From assembly GCA_017303715.1 (NCBI GenBank), contig JAFLBZ010000001.1:124001-188000 (forward strand): DNA of 64,000 nt, in the 5' to 3' direction. The notes under the pieces were generated by a model that worked only from the letters and a program-made list of their open reading frames with translations, was not told where the DNA came from and searched no databases. The DNA comes from Rhodothermia bacterium. Its GTDB lineage: Bacteria > Bacteroidota > Rhodothermia > Rhodothermales > UBA2364. This document shows, piece after piece, positions 27,176 to 34,741 of the stretch (positions are counted from its first letter, which is position 1; the number at the start of each line of letters is the position of its first letter). A program made the position numbers and the translations under genes.

Positions 27176-27547
27176 ATGGGCATTTCCATCTCAACAAGGT
27201 CGAATCTGGCAGGGACTATAAATCATGTGTTTTAAACGTAAATAATGGAATTTGAATTGTTGTTATTAAAGAAGTTAACTCCTTAAAATTGGTCTCCGTT
27301 TTTCTATTTACGCATAAAATCCGCCAACAGATTTCGACTATGCGCAGCCACTATTTCTCGACATAGAAAGGCCCCTCAGCGATGAGGCTACCAAAGACTT
27401 CTCATAAAACACTATAACAAAATGTATTTAATAGACTTATACAAAATCAAAACATAGAATTCAATTTTCTTGCAACCCCTTTCAAACGCACCTATATTAC
27501 AACTGCCCTTACTGAAGCCCTATAAATACCTTCAAATCCCTAAATAG
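27176..27547. other. Intergenic region left of the CRISPR island, with a dispersed motif
   Basis: No gene is visible. At 27256-27293 it holds a copy of the dispersed motif (TTATTAAAGAAGTTAACTCC then TTAAAATTGG) seen after other plus-strand genes. No CRISPR-like direct repeats were found. Base composition turns AT-rich towards the island. Confidence 0.5.
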
Positions 27548-27991
27548 ATGTGTGCATCCATCGTACCCGATTTAACGTTTGGTGTTTTCCGGTTTGAAAT
27601 CCGATGCACCACCCACCTTCACCTTCGGCCATTTGTAGCTTCGGTTTTTCGCGGTGCGCTTGGCGGGGCATTCAGAAGATGGACTTGCCTGACGCGCATA
27701 GAAAGTCGCAAGGACTATTTACTTCGGCCACTGTACTTCTATAGTATGCAAAACTTGGAACCTTGGCTTTGCGAAAACCTTTCCCGAGGCCATCACCCTC
27801 ATCAATCGCAATACCCACTGGCAGTCCAAAAGGAGATACACCGCTCGGTTAGAAGCCGAATGAGAGAACGAGGGCTTTGTCGGAAAAATCACCTTCTCAG
27901 GAAATTTGGATCTTTTTGGCAAACCCTATTCGTCGGACAGTTTTTGCACTTTGGCCACGCCGCCATCTTTGGCTTAGGACATTCTACCTGA
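27548..27991 (+). pseudogene. cas6: Degenerate cas6 (crRNA-processing endoribonuclease remnant)
   Basis: The first part (27548 onward) reads as a Cas6/RAMP N-terminus, with FRFEIRCTTHLHLRPF and VFRGALGGAFRRWTC. From about 27774 the similarity continues in the third frame (ITLINRNTHWQSKRRY, then an in-frame TGA at 27861-27863, then GFVGKITFSGNLDLF). From about 27915 it returns to the first frame with FLHFGHAAIFGLG, the C-terminal glycine-rich loop of Cas6. Intact Cas6 proteins are roughly twice as long, so the central part is also deleted. The 147-codon open frame across the region is therefore a by-product of decay. It lies 380 bases upstream of cmr1 in the same direction. Family assignment rests on my reading of these motifs, not on a search. 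Confidence 0.72.
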
Positions 27992-28371
27992 TCTGTTTCC
28001 AATTTGAACCAAAGCACAACCTAAATCTTATAAAAACCCACCACCCCTCACCCATCGGATGCTCTACATCCGATCTGGTTTTTTCATGTGTTTTATTACA
28101 TATTACACACCTAAAAATAATTTGATTAACATCTTATTTTATATGTTTGGGGGTTTACTTTGGGATATTTTTTTTTTATTTTACCATGGAGTAAGAAATA
28201 AAGTTTTGTATTTTTGTCTATCATTAATGGTTCTCTGACAATTTTTGTGGAAAGCGACTCCTCAAAGCCTTTTAAACGCTTTGAGAGGTGTTAGACACAT
28301 CGAAATCATAAAAACTGTCAGAGAACCTCATTAATTTGACGTTCTTGACTTTACCGCTTATAATTTTTCTT
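27992..28371. other. AT-rich region upstream of cmr1, holding a MITE and a possible promoter
   Basis: No gene is visible. TTTG (28121) and TATGTTTG (28142) with a 17-base spacer resemble a Bacteroidota-type promoter (TTTG / TAnnTTTG), though the spacer is short. A 99-bp inverted-repeat element occupies 28229-28327, between this candidate promoter and cmr1. No CRISPR repeats are present. Confidence 0.4.
28229..28327. mobile_element. 99-bp MITE with 8-bp target-site duplication
   Basis: The element begins GGTTCTCTGACA and ends with its exact complement TGTCAGAGAACC; pairing continues to about 20 bp with two mismatches. Both sides are flanked by the identical octamer TCATTAAT (28221-28228 and 28328-28335), a perfect target-site duplication. 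The interior forms a second hairpin (CCTCAAAGC/GCTTTGAGAGG). Terminal GG and an 8-bp duplication fit ISL3-type transposition, but no transposase of that family is in the window. It sits 44 bp upstream of cmr1. Confidence 0.85.
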
Positions 28372-29295
28372 ATGGAAAGTTTATCATACACTTGTGAAGT
28401 TATAAGCCCCATGTTTCTAAATGGAGCAGACGGGGAGACACCGGAACTACGTCCTTCCAGTTTAAAGGGAGCCATGCGTTTTTGGTGGCGGGCTTTAAAT
28501 GGTCATTTACAATTTACGGATCGAACAGAGACACGCAACGACAAGACCACTGTACTCAATACAGGCTTGAAAACCCGCGAAACTCTAATTTTTGGAGGCG
28601 CAGGCGGCGGCAAAGCAGCACAACGCAGTTCCTTTTCGATTCAGATGCGGCCCAAAGAGATGTCTGTAGAGCAAGAAGCTTTCGTACCCCATAAACAAAA
28701 CATGAAAGCTAAAGCATTTAAGGTTGATTCCACTTTTGAGGTCATCTTTAGATTCCCAAAAGAGTATCGTGTCTGTGTGGTAGAAAACGGAAAGGAAATC
28801 GAAATATTTAACCAAGAGAAATTAGATGCCTTATTTCGACTCACGTGTATTCTTGGAGGCTTAGGAAAAAGAGTTCGAAGGGGAATGGGGAGCATAGGTA
28901 TAGAAACTATATCATTGGAAAATATTTACAATTACATTTCTATTTTATCACCACACTACTCTATAAAAAACAACTCAATCATCAATACATTCAGAGGAGG
29001 GACGCCAAGCTATGGTTTAATTGAAAAAATTGAAATCGGGAACTCAACAGAGCTTAAGTCCTATCTTGAAAGAATAAGCTATGCCACACATACAATTAAG
29101 TTAAAATATAAAGAAGCATATGAAGTCTCTATGGGACATGCCTCTAAAGGGAGGTATGCATCTCCAGTATTTGCTTCTATTGGTAAAGGCTCATATATCC
29201 CTGTAATTACAACACTTAAATTAGCTCCTGAAAGGAACAAAGATATTGCAAGTTTGAGGATCCAAGACGAATTTAAAGACTTAGTAATTAAATAA
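28372..29295 (+). CDS. cmr1: Type III-B CRISPR RAMP protein Cmr1
   Basis: 307 residues from the ATG at 28372; the frame opens 12 codons earlier but that stretch (MTFLTLPLIIF) lies outside the family. The N-terminal SPMFLNGADGETPELRPSSLKG block and MRFWWRAL are the Cmr1 signature, followed by LIFGGAGGG and the glycine-rich GGLGKRVRRGMGS. Cmr1 sits at the head of the Cmr complex and contacts target RNA near its 3' end. First gene of a ten-gene operon; the next gene starts 15 bp on. The second half is strikingly AT-rich compared with the first. Confidence 0.92.
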   Translation: MESLSYTCEVISPMFLNGADGETPELRPSSLKGAMRFWWRALNGHLQFTDRTETRNDKTTVLNTGLKTRETLIFGGAGGGKAAQRSSFSIQMRPKEMSVEQEAFVPHKQNMKAKAFKVDSTFEVIFRFPKEYRVCVVENGKEIEIFNQEKLDALFRLTCILGGLGKRVRRGMGSIGIETISLENIYNYISILSPHYSIKNNSIINTFRGGTPSYGLIEKIEIGNSTELKSYLERISYATHTIKLKYKEAYEVSMGHASKGRYASPVFASIGKGSYIPVITTLKLAPERNKDIASLRIQDEFKDLVIK

Positions 29296-29310
29296 AAGCT
29301 GTATATCATT

Positions 29311-31089
29311 ATGCGTGAAGTAATTTCTAAAAAATTGCCATTTCAAATCAAAGATGTTCAGCTACAAAACTTCCGTGGCTTTGGTAATTTCCAGTTGGCG
29401 GCTATAGATACAGAAGATACAGAAGATACAGAAGATACAGAAGATACAGAAGATACAGAAGATACAGAAGATACAGAGCATAATATTTCTGCTTTGGTAG
29501 CAGAAAATGGAAATGGAAAGACAACAATCCTTGACATTATTTCTGAGTTATTAAATCTCTTTCTATTCGAAACGATCCTTGAAGCAAATTATGTTCCGAA
29601 TATAAAACCTTCAGATATTAGGAATGATTCATTAGTTGCCAATGGCTCAATCAAGATTCTTGCTGAATATTACACTCATAACACTGATATATTAGAACTT
29701 TGCTCTAATATAATAGAACACATTTGTAGTATTGAATTTATAGTTGATATTTTGTCAGAGCATTCTAATCAAATAGCCTCTATCAAAGCAGAATTTGATA
29801 ATACTTGGAGACTTCTTTTCACAATTAAAGATTTAATTTCATTTGAAGATTCAATTTCATTTGAAATTGAATCAACTGCTGATATTAGTAACAATCTTTC
29901 AAATATTCAATCTAAATATGTTAACATTTCATCAATTGAGATTTGCGAATATATTAACAGTAAGTGGGTTCCACTTTTTGATCTAATTGAACCGACTAAT
30001 AAAAGAAATGAAATTGAATTAAAGTTTGAACTTAACAAAAACAATTTTAAGGTAACAGATGAATTTACGAAATTCACCTTCAACTATAACAATCAAAAGG
30101 CCACAAAAGAACAGCACTTACCCGAAGTATCAAAACTGAAAGATAATCTTGAAAGAAATATTGGTAGTTTGTGGGCTTATAATCTATCTCATAAATTTAA
30201 ACCTCAAGATATTGTATTTATTTACCAAGGAGATATGCCAATTACAACTACCCATCAAGACCTTAGATGGAAAGAAGAGTTGAGTATAGCTGATGTATAT
30301 TTAAACACCTTAAACAAAGATCGTTTTATACTCTCTGATTTCAATGATTGGCTATTTTCACTTTGGATTGACAATAAAAACATGTTCGAATCTATAAAGG
30401 AGATCATTATTGATTTTCTAAATGTAAATATTTTTAATAAATACACTTCTTTGTTTTTTGAAAAAAATTATTTAATGATTAAAAAGAGCACAACTACGTC
30501 TAAAGGAGGGGATTCAGAGATATCTTTTGAGATACACAAACTATCTACTGGCGAGCTGCACTACATAGGAATTATCGGGGAATTATTAATGAAATCATCA
30601 CCGTTTATCAAAGTTAATTCTGAAAATATAAAAACGGATTTAGAAAAACTCTCAGGAGTTGTTCTTATTGATGAGATAGATATGCATCTACATCCGCAGT
30701 GGCAAACGCATATTTGCGAAAAGTTAGAAAGTTTTTTTCCAAAAATACACTTTATTTTATCAACACACAGCTTATATGTAATTAATAATATTCCCGCAAA
30801 AAATATCTACATATTAAACGATTTCACTAGCCAAAATGCCCCACGATCTTATGGGCAGCCTATTGAATTTATCTCTGATGAAATAATGAATACACGTACA
30901 TCTGTTTTTAAGGAAGACTTCAATGACATATACCAACATATTTCTAATAGAAAAATTGATAAAGCCGAAAATCTTATTGCTGAAATTGAGAATAAAATTC
31001 GAAAGTACGAATCCGACTCTAATCTAACTAATTCTGAATTAATCAAACTAAAATCCATTATTGATAGAATCAAACTATTAGAAAAATGA
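29311..31089 (+). CDS. Septu PtuA-like AAA ATPase with (DTE)8 insert
   Basis: A 592-residue ABC-type ATPase of the AAA_15/AAA_21 (OLD/RecF-like) group. Residues 12-30 form the first strand (KDVQLQNFRGFGNFQL), residues 33-56 are eight tandem Asp-Thr-Glu triplets, Walker A is ENGNGKTT (residues 65-72), the signature is LSTGE near 411-415, and Walker B is VVLIDEID with D454/E455, followed by an H-loop (LSTHS). Together with the HNH gene, which overlaps its stop by 4 bp, this is the PtuA/PtuB arrangement of Septu and of some retron effectors. Here the pair sits inside the Cmr operon between cmr1 and cas10. Its partner role to Cmr is unknown. Very AT-rich. Confidence 0.8.
   Translation: MREVISKKLPFQIKDVQLQNFRGFGNFQLAAIDTEDTEDTEDTEDTEDTEDTEDTEHNISALVAENGNGKTTILDIISELLNLFLFETILEANYVPNIKPSDIRNDSLVANGSIKILAEYYTHNTDILELCSNIIEHICSIEFIVDILSEHSNQIASIKAEFDNTWRLLFTIKDLISFEDSISFEIESTADISNNLSNIQSKYVNISSIEICEYINSKWVPLFDLIEPTNKRNEIELKFELNKNNFKVTDEFTKFTFNYNNQKATKEQHLPEVSKLKDNLERNIGSLWAYNLSHKFKPQDIVFIYQGDMPITTTHQDLRWKEELSIADVYLNTLNKDRFILSDFNDWLFSLWIDNKNMFESIKEIIIDFLNVNIFNKYTSLFFEKNYLMIKKSTTTSKGGDSEISFEIHKLSTGELHYIGIIGELLMKSSPFIKVNSENIKTDLEKLSGVVLIDEIDMHLHPQWQTHICEKLESFFPKIHFILSTHSLYVINNIPAKNIYILNDFTSQNAPRSYGQPIEFISDEIMNTRTSVFKEDFNDIYQHISNRKIDKAENLIAEIENKIRKYESDSNLTNSELIKLKSIIDRIKLLEK
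29407..29478 (+). repeat. Eight tandem 9-bp repeats inside the ATPase gene
   Basis: Eight head-to-tail copies of GATACAGAA; the last has one change (final A to G). The unit is 9 bp, so gain or loss of copies by replication slippage keeps the frame and changes the number of Asp-Thr-Glu triplets just before the Walker A motif. Confidence 0.97.
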
Positions 31090-31802
31090 AAAACATTACA
31101 AAAAAAGAAGAACCAGTTGAATTTAAGAACTGGAAAGAAAACGAAGAAACCAAGTGCGCCATAAAAAGATATACCGATAACAAAGATGCCCAAGGCTTGT
31201 GGGATTATTTCCCGTCTTCACCTGAAAAGGAAGATAAAAAAGATTTAGATATTAATTATTATTCCAGAGCAGAACTTAAAGAGTATATAGCAAGTGAGCA
31301 AGGATATATTTGTTGCTATTGTAATTGCGAAATAAAAGAAGATTTATCCAAATATAACATTGAGCACCTTATTCCAAAATCAACAAACATTAACCTTACT
31401 CTTTCATATGAGAACCTTGCACTTTCGTGCGAGAAAAACGAAACTTGTAACAAAAAAAGGGGAAACATTTGTTTACCAATATTGCCAACCGATCCAAACT
31501 GTGAGCTATCTTTCCGTTATCAATTAGATGGGAAAGTAAATCCAAATTATAAAGAAAATCAAGAGGAATATAAGCCTCTTGAAAAAATGATCGAAGATAC
31601 ATTAAATCTAAATAATACATCGCTTAAATTAGATAGAAAACAAGTGATAGAAGGATATATTTTTGACAGTGGAAATACACTTTCAAGTGAAGATTTAGAA
31701 AAAATAAAAAACAAACTGTCTGAAAAGAACAAAAAAGACGACAAGTACAAATATAAAGAATTTTGTAGTGCAATTATTTCTTGTATCAATCAACTAATTT
31801 AA
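31086..31802 (+). CDS. Septu PtuB-like HNH nuclease (TIGR02646-type)
   Basis: A 238-residue HNH endonuclease. The core is YICCYCNCEI (C76, C77, C79, C81), then IEHLIP with H94 and the pattern LSYENLALSCEKNETCNKKRG, which supplies the Asn/His of the HNH fold and the second Cys pair of the zinc site. The N-terminal 65 residues and Lys-rich C-terminal part match the PtuB/TIGR02646 layout. Its ATG overlaps the ATPase stop (ATGA), indicating translational coupling, and its stop is 3 bp before cas10. In Septu, PtuB is held with PtuA and cuts DNA; here control by the Cmr complex is possible but unproven. AT-rich like its partner. Confidence 0.8.
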   Translation: MKNITKKEEPVEFKNWKENEETKCAIKRYTDNKDAQGLWDYFPSSPEKEDKKDLDINYYSRAELKEYIASEQGYICCYCNCEIKEDLSKYNIEHLIPKSTNINLTLSYENLALSCEKNETCNKKRGNICLPILPTDPNCELSFRYQLDGKVNPNYKENQEEYKPLEKMIEDTLNLNNTSLKLDRKQVIEGYIFDSGNTLSSEDLEKIKNKLSEKNKKDDKYKYKEFCSAIISCINQLI

Positions 31803-31805
31803 TAT

Positions 31806-33626
31806 ATGCCGCACCTATTTACATTCACAATAAGCCCAGTTCAATCCTTCATTGAACAATCAAGGAAAGTAAAGGACTTACTTTCTGCAAGTAGGATTCT
31901 AACCCGACTTATTGAGGCGGGGATGAAAGAGTTTTTATCCAAAACCAAAGACGCTAGCGAATGTAGGATTATTTATCCTGCTTACGAAGAGAGATTCAGC
32001 AACACAGACAAGTCTTATCCCAACATCTTTAAAGCAATTTTATCAGGCAAAGTATGGTCTAATGAACAACTTCTCGATATAGGCCGTGCTGTAGAGGCTA
32101 CCGTTAGGGAATCACTACGGCAAATTGCAATTAATTTACTTGAAGAACATACACGAGAAGGAAGCGCTATTTTAGAAAAGCAATATGATTTGATCATGAG
32201 CCAGTCTAATCCTGTAGAGGGCAGTAACGCAACGGCTCAGTTCTTTCAGCAACTTAAGAACTTCCCTGAGTGTTATTGGGTCTTTGAGTCCTATACTGAT
32301 CAAGAGGGGTATGCAGACGCTGATATAAAACTGAACAGGTCTCTTGCCGCAATCAAGAACCTTAAAACTTTCGATCAGCTTCATGAAGAGCCAGGAAGAA
32401 AATGCAGCCTGACAGGAACAGCTAATGCCCTATTTTTTAAAAAAGAAGGCAAACTTCCTTCATATGCAATCAATGAGCCGATTAGATTATATAGTAGCCA
32501 AGTAGAAGCAGGAGAAGGATTGTCTGCTTTAGGTTTCCTGAAACGTTTTTATTCTTCTATTCCTCCAACAGCGTCAACAGCAGAGGTTGCCTTGTGGGAT
32601 GATATTTGCAGCATATCAAATGAAAAATTCCAAGACTTACTCACCGATGAGCGTTTTGATCACCAAATGCTATACGAGGAGAATAGAAACCAAATTCCCG
32701 ATAAGTTAAGACCAACATTTAAAAAGCTCTTAGAGGAGTCCAAGACTGGATTTAATACTAAATACTATGCCGTGATTCACTTTGATGGCGATCAGATGGG
32801 AAAATGGATGTCAGGCGAATATCTTCAAGATGGAGCAGACCTGTCAAATTTTCAAAATGAATTATCCAAACATATAGCAAAAATGGCAAATGACGTACGC
32901 TCGATGCTCAATATAGAAACTGGGTTTAATAGAAGTGAAAAGTTTGGTGGCTATACGGTATATGCAGGAGGTGACGATTTTCTGGGATTGGTTAATCTAC
33001 AGAGTTTGTTTGGTTTTTTAGAAAAGATACGAATCTCTTTTCACACCTTAAATACAGAGATCGAACACAGCCCTTATATTCAACTAAAAGAGCCTAAAAA
33101 GATTACTTTTTCAGCAGGCATTGTCGTTGCTCACTACAAAACACCGCTTTCAGAAGTCCTAAAACAAGTTCGGGCAGCCGAAAAATATTCTAAAATAAAT
33201 GGACGAGATGCTTTTACATTTAAAATCCTGAAACACTCTGGCGAAGTTCACCAATCCACATTTAAGTGGGGAGTTGATGATGTAAATCTTAAAGCCTTAA
33301 AAAACATAACGGATGCCTTAAAACAAGAGAAGCTAACCAATACTTTTATCCAACAATTAACCAAAGATCTTCAATATTTATCTGGTTACTCTTTTAAAAG
33401 CATTGATGATCAACAAATGGAAGCCTCTATAAATGAGATAGTCCATGTCGAAATTCCACGCTTAATTAAGCGATCCAATCCTTCAAAAGAAAACAACATA
33501 GCTAACCTCATAAAACATATTCAACAATTATGGGAAACAGGTGAAGAAGAAACACATAAAGAAAAACAAGTCACTAATTTTATTCATGCCTTACATACGA
33601 CTGATTTTTTAAGCCGGAAGCTTTAA
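31806..33626 (+). CDS. cas10: Cas10/Cmr2, cyclic-oligoadenylate synthase, no HD domain
   Basis: A 606-residue Cmr2. It opens with LFTFTISPVQSFIEQSRKVKDL, the usual start of the Cmr2 N-terminal palm region, so there is no room for the HD nuclease domain found in longer Cas10 proteins. The first palm shows HFDGDQMGKW (D327, D329), and the active cyclase motif is AGGDD with G388-G389-D390-D391, intact. It should sense target RNA and make cyclic oligoadenylate, which activates the CARF protein three genes on. Starts 3 bp after the HNH gene. Helical C-terminal D4-like domain follows. Loss of HD means no expected ssDNA cleavage. Confidence 0.93.
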   Translation: MPHLFTFTISPVQSFIEQSRKVKDLLSASRILTRLIEAGMKEFLSKTKDASECRIIYPAYEERFSNTDKSYPNIFKAILSGKVWSNEQLLDIGRAVEATVRESLRQIAINLLEEHTREGSAILEKQYDLIMSQSNPVEGSNATAQFFQQLKNFPECYWVFESYTDQEGYADADIKLNRSLAAIKNLKTFDQLHEEPGRKCSLTGTANALFFKKEGKLPSYAINEPIRLYSSQVEAGEGLSALGFLKRFYSSIPPTASTAEVALWDDICSISNEKFQDLLTDERFDHQMLYEENRNQIPDKLRPTFKKLLEESKTGFNTKYYAVIHFDGDQMGKWMSGEYLQDGADLSNFQNELSKHIAKMANDVRSMLNIETGFNRSEKFGGYTVYAGGDDFLGLVNLQSLFGFLEKIRISFHTLNTEIEHSPYIQLKEPKKITFSAGIVVAHYKTPLSEVLKQVRAAEKYSKINGRDAFTFKILKHSGEVHQSTFKWGVDDVNLKALKNITDALKQEKLTNTFIQQLTKDLQYLSGYSFKSIDDQQMEASINEIVHVEIPRLIKRSNPSKENNIANLIKHIQQLWETGEEETHKEKQVTNFIHALHTTDFLSRKL

Positions 33627-33646
33627 TCTTTATTTAAACAAACATT

Positions 33647-34720
33647 ATGGCACGTATTACAATTACAGCACTTGATACCTTATTCTTTAGAGATGGGAAA
33701 CCTTTTTCTAAAGGAGAAGAGACTTGGGCAGACAGCACATTTCCACCACCACCTTCGGTACTCTATGGTGCGATTAGCACATGGTATATTGAACAAAAGA
33801 AGGGATCGGATGCTGCAACACCGTTTGATCTTTTAGTCGAAGAAAGTAAAAAGATAGAAATAAAACATATCTTTTTAGAAATTGAACATAAAGGAGTTTA
33901 TGTGCCCTTGCCTTTAGACTTGATGCTGGCGGAAGAAAAAAACAAAGAATTAACTGTAACAAAAATGCGACCAATAGCTAAACCAATCTCTCATTTAGAT
34001 GGTTTACTTTTTAATAATTTGCCGATTGAATCAGTACTCACACCTGATGAAAAACTATCTTCAAAGCCAGTCACAAATGGTTTAATTGCCATCGAAGATA
34101 TTACTAATTATCAAAAAATCGAAAAGCCTGACACGCTAAGGCTAATGCCCCTTATTAAGAGTGAGCCTAAATTAGGGATTTCTATTTCAAAAAAACTACA
34201 AAGTGCTGCTGACGGTAATCTCTATCGCGTTGACCTAAAACGCCCTCTGGGTGTTAGCATTGTTTTGGAAGTTGAATTTCCAGACTTCCCTTTTCCACCG
34301 TCTTCTGAACATATCATCAAATTAGGGGGCGAAGGACGCTTTGCAAACATGAGTTTAGACCATAACCCAGAGCCTATCTCTATCAAGCCTCCCACCATTC
34401 AAAGTGATGGCTTTTTTAAACTTTATCTCTCTACTCCAGCATTTTTCAAAGACGGTTGGAAGCCCGACCTCATACCTTTTGGTTTTTCTAAAGAAACCAG
34501 ACTGATTGCTGCGGCTGTAGGACGACCTCTACATATTGGTGGATTTGATATGCGTTACCAAAAACCCAAACCCATGAGACGCGCCGTCCCTGCTGGAAGT
34601 GTGTATTATTTTCAAACACCTTCTCCAGAAGCCATTACCAACATACATGGAAATACGATATGCTCAACAAAAGTTGACTGTAATCAAGGCTTTGGCATTG
34701 CTTATGTTAGCGCACTTTAA
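33647..34720 (+). CDS. cmr3: Type III-B CRISPR RAMP protein Cmr3
   Basis: A 357-residue Cmr3. The N-terminus ITITALDTLFFRDGKPF and the FPPPPSVLYGAI block are diagnostic; KLGGEGRFANM and the C-terminal PAGSVYYF...NQGFGIAYV supply the RAMP glycine-rich loop. Cmr3 caps the 5' tag end of the crRNA together with Cmr2. It begins 20 bp after cas10 and ends 21 bp before the CARF gene. Less AT-rich than the ATPase, HNH and CARF genes that flank it in the operon. Confidence 0.93.
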   Translation: MARITITALDTLFFRDGKPFSKGEETWADSTFPPPPSVLYGAISTWYIEQKKGSDAATPFDLLVEESKKIEIKHIFLEIEHKGVYVPLPLDLMLAEEKNKELTVTKMRPIAKPISHLDGLLFNNLPIESVLTPDEKLSSKPVTNGLIAIEDITNYQKIEKPDTLRLMPLIKSEPKLGISISKKLQSAADGNLYRVDLKRPLGVSIVLEVEFPDFPFPPSSEHIIKLGGEGRFANMSLDHNPEPISIKPPTIQSDGFFKLYLSTPAFFKDGWKPDLIPFGFSKETRLIAAAVGRPLHIGGFDMRYQKPKPMRRAVPAGSVYYFQTPSPEAITNIHGNTICSTKVDCNQGFGIAYVSAL

Positions 34721-34741
34721 ATCTTTAATTAACCATCACCT

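Noticed and set aside
27548-27991. A 147-codon intact gene
   Set aside because: The frame is open by chance across a decayed cas6: the matching segments lie in two different frames and one has an internal stop, so I list it as a pseudogene.
27120-28371. CRISPR array left of the Cmr operon
   Set aside because: No regularly spaced direct repeats. The only strong repeat here is the inverted pair at 28229-28327, which has target duplications and is a MITE.
29407-29478. Tandem repeats read as a CRISPR array
   Set aside because: The units are 9 bp and contiguous, with no spacers, inside a reading frame.
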